Position numbers and translations under genes: made by a program. The notes beneath the pieces are model-generated. The model was not told where the DNA came from. It did not search any database and saw only the letters and a program-made list of their open reading frames with translations. From Chondromyces crocatus (GTDB lineage Bacteria; Myxococcota_A; Polyangia; Polyangiales; Polyangiaceae), in the NCBI RefSeq assembly GCF_001189295.1, contig NZ_CP012159.1, positions 11,117,856-11,181,855 on the forward strand: a DNA stretch of 64,000 nt, in the 5' to 3' direction. Below are positions 36,272-43,781 of the stretch, piece after piece; within the stretch, counting starts at the first letter, position 1, and every line of letters starts with the position of its first letter.

Positions 36272-37121
36272 GACGACACTATGCAGGCCGACCGGGCGTC
36301 CGCTCAAGCGAGCGATCGACGGGCAAGGCCAGCAAGATGCTCTCTGAAACGCTGCGATGTGCGCGGGAAACGTCTGGCGCATCGCGGCACGCTCCACCGA
36401 GCGATCGGGACGGGGGCTTCGCCCTCGGGCGCGGCACGGCACCTCGCCCACGGGCACAGCACGACATGACAGCACGGCCCGGAAGCGGCTCGGTGGCTCT
36501 ACCTGGAGGCAGCCCGATGTCCGTCCACACCACCTGCCCACAGCGTCCCTTCGTGCACGAGCGTGATTTGAATCACTTCTGGGAGCGTGACCTGGTCCCG
36601 TCGTCCGCTCACGGGGGCTGTGTTCGCGCGTGACCTGGTCCCGTCGAGCACTCACGGGGGCTGTGTTCGCGCGTGACCTGGTCCCGTCGTCCACTCACGG
36701 GGGCTGTGTTCGCGGGACGCGGTGCCGTCGTCCACTCACGGGACCTGGTCCCGGGGCGGCCCCACCCGGGTCCACCTCGTTCGAGGGCAGGTCGGGCGCT
36801 CGACCCGGCACGAGGAGCGGCGTGACCTCGCCGGATCCACCCCTGAACCTGGACTCCTCCGCGCTTGCTGAGGGGATGGTTTTCGGGACGGGGTGCCGTC
36901 GACGGCCTCAAGGGGGGTCGTCAGCCCCTCGTCCTGTCGCCGTCGTTCGTCGAGGCCTCCAGGTCACGATGCGGACCTGACGGGGTCGCGCAGCGCCGAG
37001 GCCTGTTCCGCTCTGGCGACCCATTTTGCCCTTCCAGAGCGCCGATGGGCACCCGGTCAGGGCGCCTCATCCAGGACGTACGGTGGGACACCCAAAAATC
37101 TTCAGGTCGCCCCCTTGATCT
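36272..37121. other. 850-bp intergenic region with tandem repeats
   Basis: Lies between the divergent aminopeptidase P gene and a small ORF. Apart from the 43-bp tandem repeats at 36587-36760, I see no ORF with coding character, RNA gene or clear promoter. Open frames here are shadows whose peptides repeat the 43-bp unit or are Arg/Pro-rich. Confidence 0.6.
36587..36760. repeat. 43-bp tandem repeat array, about four copies
   Basis: Units start at 36587, 36630, 36673 and 36716 with an exact 43-bp period. The first three share GTGACCTGGTCCCGTCG and CTCACGGGGGCTGTGTTCGC with two or three changes. The fourth is diverged at its start and ends in GGACCTGGTCCCG. 43 is not a multiple of three, so the array is not coding. 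Each unit contains GGACC/GGTCC elements able to pair. Confidence 0.9.
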
Positions 37122-37400
37122 ATGTCCGGGAGAACCAATCTTGGAGAGGTGAGCCGCGACCTCTCCACCCACCTCGCTCGCGCCAACAAAGCAGCCCACC
37201 TGCTGATGGAAGCTTCCTCACAGGAAGAAGCTGGGCTATTGCTGGAAGCTGGGTTCGCGGAGCTTCAAGCGGCGGTGGCCGCGGCCCCCACGGCGCTCGC
37301 GGAGCGCGTCCAGCAGGTCGTGAACGACATCGCGGGGCGCCTGTTGCAAGCGGTCAACCCGAGCGTCCTCGTCGAGGCCGTCGAATCCGCGAGGGCCTGA
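37122..37400 (+). CDS. Small hypothetical helical protein
   Basis: 92 aa. Ala/Leu/Glu-rich with regular heptad-like spacing (SRDLSTHLARANKAAHLLME, then ALAERVQQVVNDIAGRLL), so probably all-helical. No export signal or recognised family. ATG start; upstream ATCTATG gives no strong ribosome binding site. It is flanked on both sides by repeat-bearing intergenic DNA, so it could be a fragment of an accessory element. Confidence 0.5.
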   Translation: MSGRTNLGEVSRDLSTHLARANKAAHLLMEASSQEEAGLLLEAGFAELQAAVAAAPTALAERVQQVVNDIAGRLLQAVNPSVLVEAVESARA

Positions 37401-37904
37401 GTCCTCGACATCACCCGATCATCACCACCCGTCGCCTCAGGAGACCCCCCGCTCCGCACCAACGTTCGAGCCCCTCTCTTCGTGATCCGCACGCACCTGG
37501 CGAAGGCGGATGCTGGAGAGGCCCCACCGCAGGAGAGCTAGGCACCAGCGCGACGTCTCCACGCGACCCAGCGTGGCGGCGCACACGATCCCGGGGCGCT
37601 TCACGGCGTCCGCACCCACCCGGGGACCGACGTCTCGCTGGTGCCTTGCTCTCCGTTCGACGGGCGCCTCCAGCATCCGCCTTTGCCAGGCCCTCTCCAC
37701 CGCACGGAGCTTCGCGGCCCCTTCGTGGTCTCACAGGGCGTCGCGGCCCTGCGTCACCTCACCGGCCTCGCAGTTCCTCCGTAGCCTCGCTGGGCGTCGC
37801 GGCCCTCCACAGCGCGGATCGGTCGGCCTCCACGGTGATAGCGTAAGCCCGAGCACGGCGGCACTCGCGCTTTCCCTGGGCAGGATCGGGTGGCAGAATG
37901 GCCC
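37401..37904. other. 500-bp intergenic region with large palindrome
   Basis: Lies upstream of adenosine deaminase. It contains the inverted repeat at 37496-37690 and, after it, two copies of GGGCGTCGCGGCCCT (near 37737 and 37791). No convincing gene. Both strands show matching peptide fragments because of the palindrome. Confidence 0.6.
37496..37690. repeat. 195-bp gap-free imperfect palindrome
   Basis: Arms 37496-37560 and 37626-37690 are inverted copies with about 51 of 65 positions matching and no gap. The best blocks are GGCGGATGCTGGAG and GGCACCAGCG with GACGTC. The centre lies near 37593, with an unpaired-looking 65-bp middle. Size and symmetry suggest a miniature mobile element or a structured RNA/DNA site; no target-site duplication was identified. 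Confidence 0.75.
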
Positions 37905-39194
37905 ATGGCTGACCTCCCCGAGCACTCTGGGCACAAACTGCCGCTGGAGTTCTTCCAGCAGCTCCCCAAGACCGACCTTCACGTTCATCTCGACGGCTCC
38001 ATCCGCCTGGAGACCCTCATCGACCTGGCGCGCCGTGGCGGCATCGAGCTGCCGAGCTTCGATCCCGCGGAGCTGCGCAAGGCGATGAACCTCGGCGAGA
38101 ACTGTGGCTCGCTGGTGGAATACCTGAAGGCGTTCGACATCACCTTGCTGGTGCTGCAGACGGAGGAGGCGCTGTTCCGCTGCGCCTACGAGCTGGCCGA
38201 GGACGCGGCGCGCGAGAACGTGCGGTACATGGAGGTGCGCTACGCGCCGATGCTCCACACACGCGAGGGGCTGCACCTGACGAACGTGGTGGAGGCGGTG
38301 CTCGCAGGGCTGCGGGCGGCGCACGACAAGCTGGGGATCGAGAGCGCTGTGATCCTGTGCGGGATCCGGAACATCTCGCCGGAGTCGTCGCTGGAGATGG
38401 CGGAGCTGGCGGTGGCGTACAAGGGGCGCGGGGTGGTCGGGTTCGATCTCGCCGGCGCGGAGTACGATCACCCGGCGAAGCACCACCGGGCGGCGTTCCA
38501 GCTCGTGCGGCAGAACAACATCAACTGCACGATCCATGCAGGCGAGGCGTACGGTCCGGAGTCGATCGCGCAGGCGCTGCACGTGTGCGGGGCGCACCGG
38601 ATCGGGCACGGGTGCCGGCTGCGCGAGTCCGGGGACCTGCTGCACTACATCAACGATCAGCGCATCCCGCTGGAGGTGTGTCCGTCGTCGAACGTGCAGA
38701 CCGGCGCGGTGCGCGACTTCGCGTCGCACCCGCTGAAGCTGTACCACAACCTCGGGTTGCGGGTGACGGTGAACACCGACAACCGGCTGGTCACCGACAC
38801 GACGGTGTCGAAGGAGCTGTGGCGCTGCCACGTGGAGATGGGCTTCTCGCTCGACGAGATCAAGGCGCTCATCGTGGCCGGGTTCAAGAGCGCGTTCCTG
38901 CCCTTCCACGTGAAGCAGGGCTACCTGCGGCGGGTGTCGAAGGAGCTGGAGCGCTTCCACGCCGACGGGACGGTCTCGCCAGAGTCGCCGGAGGTGATCG
39001 CGCTGCGGTCGCAGCCGAGCTTCCAGTACTCCGATACGCGGAGCCACCGCGCACAAGGTCCGGTGCCCACGCCGCCCGCCGACGCGCCGCGGTCGTCGAG
39101 CGCAGCGAGCAGCGCGAGCGCTTCAGGTGGCGCCAGCAGCACGAGCAGTGCGAGCGCTTCGAGCACGCCGAGCCAGAGCGACGCAGCAAACTGA
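37905..39194 (+). CDS. add: Adenosine deaminase
   Basis: 429 aa from ATG 37905; GTG 37890 is an alternative start. Metal ligands H26 and H28 in DLHVHLDGS, catalytic Glu in HAGEAYGPES, His in HRIGHGCRL, and the late Asp in TVNTDNRL. It deaminates adenosine to inosine, or a related adenine compound, in purine salvage. Typical bacterial enzymes are 330-350 aa. Here a roughly 60-residue C-terminal Ser/Ala/Thr tail is added (residues about 370-429), which looks disordered and is not needed for the fold. A strong hairpin lies downstream. Confidence 0.93.
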   Translation: MADLPEHSGHKLPLEFFQQLPKTDLHVHLDGSIRLETLIDLARRGGIELPSFDPAELRKAMNLGENCGSLVEYLKAFDITLLVLQTEEALFRCAYELAEDAARENVRYMEVRYAPMLHTREGLHLTNVVEAVLAGLRAAHDKLGIESAVILCGIRNISPESSLEMAELAVAYKGRGVVGFDLAGAEYDHPAKHHRAAFQLVRQNNINCTIHAGEAYGPESIAQALHVCGAHRIGHGCRLRESGDLLHYINDQRIPLEVCPSSNVQTGAVRDFASHPLKLYHNLGLRVTVNTDNRLVTDTTVSKELWRCHVEMGFSLDEIKALIVAGFKSAFLPFHVKQGYLRRVSKELERFHADGTVSPESPEVIALRSQPSFQYSDTRSHRAQGPVPTPPADAPRSSSAASSASASGGASSTSSASASSTPSQSDAAN

Positions 39195-39229
39195 CGCGCT
39201 GACACGAGCGAGGTGACGATGCCGAACGA

Positions 39230-39250
39230 CTCGGGACGCAGCGTCCCGAG
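39230..39250 (+). terminator. Strong hairpin after adenosine deaminase
   Basis: CTCGGGACGC, one base, then GCGTCCCGAG: a nearly perfect palindrome that folds as an 8-bp stem with a 5-nt loop, 36 bp after the stop. No U-tract. The remaining gap to 39488 is relatively AT-rich and shows no gene. Confidence 0.55.
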
Positions 39251-39488
39251 CACGACGGCGCGATCGAGGGGAGCGCTCGCTCCCTGTCCCGAGCTGCTCT
39301 TCTCTCCACCACCTTCCCCCTGGACCATCGTTCTTCCACGCACGGTAGACAGGTCGGCTTGCTCGTCACATCGCTCTGTCGGGATCGAGCAGGGCCGAGG
39401 AACGGGTTTGCCGGACAGCTAACGGTATCCGACAGAACATGGTAAGGAATCGTTACAACAGCCTGTTTTCGTGGTTGTTCGAGACGGC

Positions 39489-40241
39489 ATGAGCAGCCCC
39501 CATCCGCATCTCCGTCACGCTCCCATCAGGGAGGCGCTCCTCGACATCCGTGTCGAGCTGCCCCCTGAAGTGACGGTAGAAACGCTGGAAGAACTCTCGA
39601 ACGGCATCCTTCACGACTTTCCCGCGATCCGGCCCATCCAGCACATTCAGTATCACCTGCCGACGGATGGCGAGGAGCTGGAGGCGAGGATGCCTGGCAC
39701 ATCGCAGACCCTCGGACGAATCCACTGGAACGCGGATCAATCGAGGGCTGTCCAGATCAGGGTGGATGGCGTGACGGTCAACCACGTCCAGTCCTACGAG
39801 GACTGGGAGGCGCTGCGACAGCAAGCCGAAGGACTGTGGCTGGAGTATTCAAAGATCGCTCGACCGCTGAAGGTGGTGCGATGCTCGCTGCGCTACATCA
39901 ACAAGCTCGCACTCGTCGCAGGCCGCGATCTGGCAAAACAATTGCGGACACGTCCGGAGGTGAGCCCAGAGCTTCCGCAGACGCTCGAAGCGTATTTCAT
40001 GAGGCTCGTCGTCCCTTTCGAGGACGGTCGCAGAGCCGTGATCACGGAGCTGACGGAGAGCCCTCCAGAGGAAGGGGCGCCTCCTCACCTCATTCTGGAC
40101 ATCGATGTCTCCACGTCGCGAACCTTTGACCCGACCTCGGATGCCGACGCCATCTGGACCGAGTTCGACAGGCTGCGCGAAATAAAAAATGATTGCTTCT
40201 TCTCGTCGCTGGAGAAGGAGACGTGGAAAGCCTACCTATGA
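39489..40241 (+). CDS. TIGR04255-like family protein
   Basis: 250 aa from ATG 39489; GTG 39471 is less likely. The N-terminus has HAPIREALLDIRVELP, the middle has CSLRYINKLAL, and the end has FDRLREIKNDCFFSSLEKE. These blocks match my memory of the TIGR04255 family of sporadically distributed bacterial proteins of unknown function; not verified by search. Its stop overlaps the next start in ATGA, so it is translationally coupled to a HEAT-like protein. Codon use is less GC-biased than in neighbours (for example AAATAAAAAATGATT near 40180), hinting at horizontal acquisition. Confidence 0.7.
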   Translation: MSSPHPHLRHAPIREALLDIRVELPPEVTVETLEELSNGILHDFPAIRPIQHIQYHLPTDGEELEARMPGTSQTLGRIHWNADQSRAVQIRVDGVTVNHVQSYEDWEALRQQAEGLWLEYSKIARPLKVVRCSLRYINKLALVAGRDLAKQLRTRPEVSPELPQTLEAYFMRLVVPFEDGRRAVITELTESPPEEGAPPHLILDIDVSTSRTFDPTSDADAIWTEFDRLREIKNDCFFSSLEKETWKAYL

Positions 40242-40756
40242 CGATGCTGCTCTTGCTCAGTCCGTCAGCGCTGGTGACCGACTACCTCCCTTCTCCTGGT
40301 CAGGGCAGTGTAGCGCGCGCCATCATGCAGGCAGAGCAGCAGGTCTTCCTGGACCAGCATGCCCTTCGTCCGGTGCCTCCGTCCCTGGACGCGCTCTCAC
40401 CGCCCATCGCTCAGATCGTGGCCAGCCGCTGGAGAGAACCCTGCGAGGGGTTGTTCGAGTTTCTGGCGCTTCAGCACCCTGCCGAGCTGCTCCGGTTGAT
40501 CCGGAATGGCAAGCTCGAGGCGGCAGACCTGACATTCGCAGCCGAGATTGCTGGGCAACTGAAGAACAGCCACGCGGTCCAAACTACCCTGCTGCCGCTG
40601 CTTTCTCATACCGAAGCTGTGGTACGGGAGGGCGCGATCTACGGCATTACCCGGCACCAGGATGCGGCCGTGCGCGAGAAGCTCGCACAGCTAGCCGCAA
40701 GCGATCGAAGCAACGCCGTGCGAACAGCAGCCGCCGACGCCCTCGAAGAGATGTGA
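40238..40756 (+). CDS. HEAT-like helical repeat protein
   Basis: 172 aa from ATG 40238, which overlaps the preceding stop by 4 bp. The C-terminal half has two HEAT-like helical pairs: LLPLLSHTEAVVREGAIYGI and KLAQLAASDRSNAVRTAAAD. The N-terminal half is helical with a hydrophobic LLLLSPSAL start but no clear signal peptide. HEAT repeats mediate protein contacts, so this is probably a partner of the TIGR04255-like protein. It is followed after 2 bp by a third gene. Confidence 0.72.
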   Translation: MTMLLLLSPSALVTDYLPSPGQGSVARAIMQAEQQVFLDQHALRPVPPSLDALSPPIAQIVASRWREPCEGLFEFLALQHPAELLRLIRNGKLEAADLTFAAEIAGQLKNSHAVQTTLLPLLSHTEAVVREGAIYGITRHQDAAVREKLAQLAASDRSNAVRTAAADALEEM

Positions 40757-40758
40757 AC

Positions 40759-41250
40759 ATGCCTCTGTTCCGCTTCGCTCGACGTGGCGCGAACTGGGAG
40801 GAAGACCTACCCATCGAGGAGCTCCAGAAGCGGGAGTTCAAATCGAAGCATGGCGGACCGGATCTGAGGCCTTCCGTCTATGAACTGGATGGCCAGACAG
40901 GCCCTCTCCTGCGTGCCTACGCGGAACATGCCCATCACATCGATCCGCCAACCCGAGCGCTGGCCATCGAGTCCTCGGTGAAGGATCGAGCCGTGCAAAC
41001 AACGCCGGGAAAATTGGCGTTCGCGTTCGTCCGTGATCAGCACAGGGAAATACTCCTGAACGATGAGGCTGACCTCCTCGCGCTCATCTCGGAGCTTGTC
41101 GCCAAAGGGGGCGAAGGGCGTATTCCCATTCCGAAGCAAGACGTCATTGCCTACGCACGCCAGCGCATCGAGGAGCACGATCCTGAATGGACCGCCGCAG
41201 CGGCGGCGCCCGACGCCAGATCCTGGCTAATCAAACTGCGAAAGCCCTGA
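40759..41250 (+). CDS. Third gene of the TIGR04255-like operon, unknown
   Basis: 163 aa. Start ATG 40759 lies 2 bp after the HEAT gene stop (TGA AC ATG), so the three genes form one operon. It is hydrophilic, with FRFARRGANWEEDLPIEELQ at the start and a helical IPIPKQDVIAYARQRIEEHD near the end. No family recognised, no export signal. Function unknown. Convergent with the exported paralogue cluster, 13 bp away. Confidence 0.68.
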   Translation: MPLFRFARRGANWEEDLPIEELQKREFKSKHGGPDLRPSVYELDGQTGPLLRAYAEHAHHIDPPTRALAIESSVKDRAVQTTPGKLAFAFVRDQHREILLNDEADLLALISELVAKGGEGRIPIPKQDVIAYARQRIEEHDPEWTAAAAAPDARSWLIKLRKP

Positions 41251-41263
41251 AGGAGCAGTCCGC

Positions 41264-41965
41264 TCAGAAGTGCAGGAGGGCGGCGTCGACCGGGCCGCTG
41301 CCGAGGGTGAACCTGGTGCCGCTCATGGCCAGGAGGAGGATGCCAGGGATGAGGTGCGCGAGGCCGATGCCGAGCGAGATGCTGCCGCCGACGGCGATGG
41401 TCTCGTTCGACTTGAGCACGCCATAACCGAGCGCGAAGCCGCCGCCGAGAGCCGCGGTGGCGCCGCCGAAGGTGAAGCCGAGGCCGAGGTTGCGGAGGAT
41501 GGTCTTCGCAGGGCGGACGTGGGCGGTGATGCTGCCGGTCTGCTTGTCGAGGCGGAAGGTGCTGGAGTTGCTGAAGCCCTCGCCGCCGAAGAAGAAGTGC
41601 TGTCCTGCGCGTCCATCGATGGTCTGGTCGCACGGCGCGGCGCAGACCAGGAACGTCGTCCAGGTCCCTTCGGGCTCGACGGCCGCCACCCCGACGCCTG
41701 GTGCGAGGCGCTGGTAAAGCTCGACGCCCGGCTCGTCGGCGTCGATGCGGAACCGGACGACGCCCGGGGTGCCGGGGGGAGGAGAAACGGCAGCTTCACC
41801 CACGGGCGCAGGCTGTGCCTCCCTGGGAGCTGCCTCTGCTGGCGCAGGCTGCACCGCAGCAGGAGCGGCAGGAGCAGCATCCGTCGGCTCGGGCTGCGCT
41901 GCCGCAGGGGCCGCAAGGAGAAGAGAAGCAGCGGAGAGCGCGAGCGCTGTTTTTCTTCGATGCAT
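41264..41965 (-). CDS. Exported paralogue A of a three-gene family
   Basis: 233 aa from ATG 41965. Signal peptide (1-24), then an Ala/Pro-rich linker, then a domain shared by all three tandem genes: GxPGVVRFRIDADEPGVELY, a VCAAPCD-x(3)-DGRAGQ-x-FFF block, a TFRLDxQTG strand, and two C-terminal membrane helices with LIPGILLL and FTLG. The fold resembles PEGA-type envelope proteins of myxobacteria. Probably inserted in an envelope membrane, function unknown. It is the last gene of the three. Confidence 0.75.
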   Translation of the reverse strand: MHRRKTALALSAASLLLAAPAAAQPEPTDAAPAAPAAVQPAPAEAAPREAQPAPVGEAAVSPPPGTPGVVRFRIDADEPGVELYQRLAPGVGVAAVEPEGTWTTFLVCAAPCDQTIDGRAGQHFFFGGEGFSNSSTFRLDKQTGSITAHVRPAKTILRNLGLGFTFGGATAALGGGFALGYGVLKSNETIAVGGSISLGIGLAHLIPGILLLAMSGTRFTLGSGPVDAALLHF

Positions 41966-42006
41966 CCAGCAGGGTACGGCCCGGTGGGTGAGCGTGCCAC
42001 GGAGGA

Positions 42007-42630
42007 TCAGAAACGGAAGAGGGCGGTGTCCCCGAGGCTGCGCCCGAGGGTGAACTCGGTCCCGCTCGTCGCAATCAGGAGGATGCCCGGGATCAAGAGC
42101 GCCACGCCCACGCCGAGGGTGGCGCCGCCCATGATCGAGAGGGTCGGAGCAACGTCGTCGGACGACTGCGCCATGGCCGCTGCGCCCACGCCGAGGACGA
42201 CGCCTCCAGCGAGGACGGCGCCACCGCCCGTGTACGTGAGCACGGCGCCAGCGGAGCGGGCGGCGAGGCTTCCTGCGTCGACCCGTGCCAGCATGCGGCC
42301 CGTCTGGTCGTTCAGACGGAAGGTCTCGGAGCCGGTGATCCCATCGCCCGAGAAGAAGAAGTCCTGGCCCGCTCGGCCGTCGATGACACGGTCGCAAGGC
42401 GCAGCGCACACCTTGCGGGCCACGTCGACGACGTAGAGTTTCGAGATCCTGCCACCGACGAGGAACCCCGAGATGAGTCCCGAGCCGGCAATCTCGTAGA
42501 GATCGACCCCGGGCTTGCTGGCTTCGATGCGGAGTCGAACGACGCCGGGTGCAGGGGGTCGCTGCGCGGTGGCGACGGTCGCATGAAGGGCCAAGGCCAT
42601 GCCCAAGGTGAGGGTCAGCCGAACCTTCAT
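42007..42630 (-). CDS. Exported paralogue B of a three-gene family
   Basis: 207 aa. Signal peptide (1-23, ALHATVATAQ). Lacking the long linker of paralogue A, it begins its shared domain at VVRLRIEASKPGVDLYEI. The conserved VCAAPCDRVIDGRAGQDFFF Cys pair is present, followed by TFRLNDQTG and two membrane helices ending LIPGILLIATSG. The protein ends with ALFRF, like paralogue C. Gene order A-B-C with 41 and 123 bp between coding regions suggests duplication in place. Confidence 0.75.
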   Translation of the reverse strand: MKVRLTLTLGMALALHATVATAQRPPAPGVVRLRIEASKPGVDLYEIAGSGLISGFLVGGRISKLYVVDVARKVCAAPCDRVIDGRAGQDFFFSGDGITGSETFRLNDQTGRMLARVDAGSLAARSAGAVLTYTGGGAVLAGGVVLGVGAAAMAQSSDDVAPTLSIMGGATLGVGVALLIPGILLIATSGTEFTLGRSLGDTALFRF

Positions 42631-42753
42631 TACCTCATGTATAGCGGTTCGGGTCCTTCCCCGGACGCGGTCATGTGGTGATGCTTCGGTGTCGGAGCAG
42701 GACGTTCGTCGCTCGCAGTCGAGGTCGAGGAGGGTGGGGTGGGAGCGCGAGGT

Positions 42754-43665
42754 TCAGAAGCGGAACAGGGCCGTATCCATGGGGCTGCGCTCGAGGGTGA
42801 AGCTGGTCCCGGTCGTCGCGATCAGGATGATGCCGGGGATCAAGAGCGCGGCGCCGACGCCGAGGGCCACGCCGCCGATGGGGACCATGGCCGCGCCCGG
42901 ATTGCCGGGCGTCCCATCATCGGTGGCTGCGCCGATGCCGAGGGTGAGGCCTCCTGCCAGAATGCCGGTAGCACCGGCGGACGTGAGCCAGACGCCGCCG
43001 GTGCGGGCACCAGCGCTCCCCGCATCGACCCGCGCCACGAAGCGGCCCGTCTGACCTTCCAGGCGGAAGCCGCCCGACGTGTTGATGTCATTGCCGTCGA
43101 AGTAGAAGGTCTGACCCGCTCTACCGTCGATGAGCTTGTCGCAGGGTGCGACGCAGGCCAGACGCGCCATGACGACGCTCGCGCTCCCTCTCATCCCGAC
43201 GATGACCCCCGAGGCCGTGACCTCGTAGAGGCCGATGTTGGGCTTGTTGGCTTCGATGTGCAGCTTGACGATGCCAGGTGTCCCCGGCGGGGGCGACGCT
43301 GGTTCGCCTCGAGGAGCGACGGGAGGGGGGGGCGGCGGCGCAGCGTGCGCGGGAGGCGCTGGCGGCGGTGGAAGCGCTTCCGGCGTCGGGCGTTGGGTGT
43401 GCTTGCCACGGTCGACCTTGTCGACGTCGGCCCAGGGGATGCGGCGCTGTTCGCCGGTGCCGTAGACGACGATGACGACCTCGCGGTCCGGCTCCACCGA
43501 GACGATGGTGCCGCGGATCATGCCGCCGTTTTTCAGGAGCAGCTCGTCCTCGCCCGTCGACGCGACGGCCGGGACCGCGGTCTGCGACGGCGGGGTCTGC
43601 GCGAGGGCGATGGCGGTATGGAGGCTGAGCGCCGCAGCGACGGCGAGCGTTAACCGAGCGTACAT
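42754..43665 (-). CDS. Exported paralogue C with extra N-terminal domain
   Basis: 303 aa from ATG 43665. Signal peptide (1-23), then an additional small beta domain absent from A and B (LLLKNGGMIRGTIVSVEPD and IPWADVDKVDRG, residues 43-88). This resembles the SH3-like segments that often precede such myxobacterial envelope proteins. A Pro-rich linker leads to the shared domain: IVKLHIEANKPNIGLYEV, ACVAPCDKLIDGRAGQ, FRLEGQTG, and two C-terminal helices with LIPGIILI. Function unknown. Confidence 0.75.
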   Translation of the reverse strand: MYARLTLAVAAALSLHTAIALAQTPPSQTAVPAVASTGEDELLLKNGGMIRGTIVSVEPDREVVIVVYGTGEQRRIPWADVDKVDRGKHTQRPTPEALPPPPAPPAHAAPPPPPPVAPRGEPASPPPGTPGIVKLHIEANKPNIGLYEVTASGVIVGMRGSASVVMARLACVAPCDKLIDGRAGQTFYFDGNDINTSGGFRLEGQTGRFVARVDAGSAGARTGGVWLTSAGATGILAGGLTLGIGAATDDGTPGNPGAAMVPIGGVALGVGAALLIPGIILIATTGTSFTLERSPMDTALFRF

Positions 43666-43724
43666 CCTCGGATGTATAGCGGACGGCCCGCCAGCAGCGC
43701 GGGACGATGTGGGAAACTTCGCCG

Positions 43725-43763
43725 TGAGGGCTCGCCGGGGCTGTGCTGGGAGGGCTCGCCGAG
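43725..43763. repeat. Two direct repeats between paralogue C and NAD+ synthetase
   Basis: GAGGGCTCGCCG-G/A-GGCTG occurs twice, about 21 bp apart, in the 116-bp gap just downstream of nadE. No gene or clear hairpin. Confidence 0.55.
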
Positions 43764-43781
43764 GCTGCCGAAAGGAGCGGG

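Noticed and set aside
33680-36469. Plus-strand 929-codon open frame over the TIR and aminopeptidase P genes
   Set aside because: Antisense to well-supported proteins; no domain in its translation.
36587-36760. CRISPR-like interpretation of the 43-bp repeats
   Set aside because: Repeats are directly adjacent with no unique spacers, and no cas genes are present.
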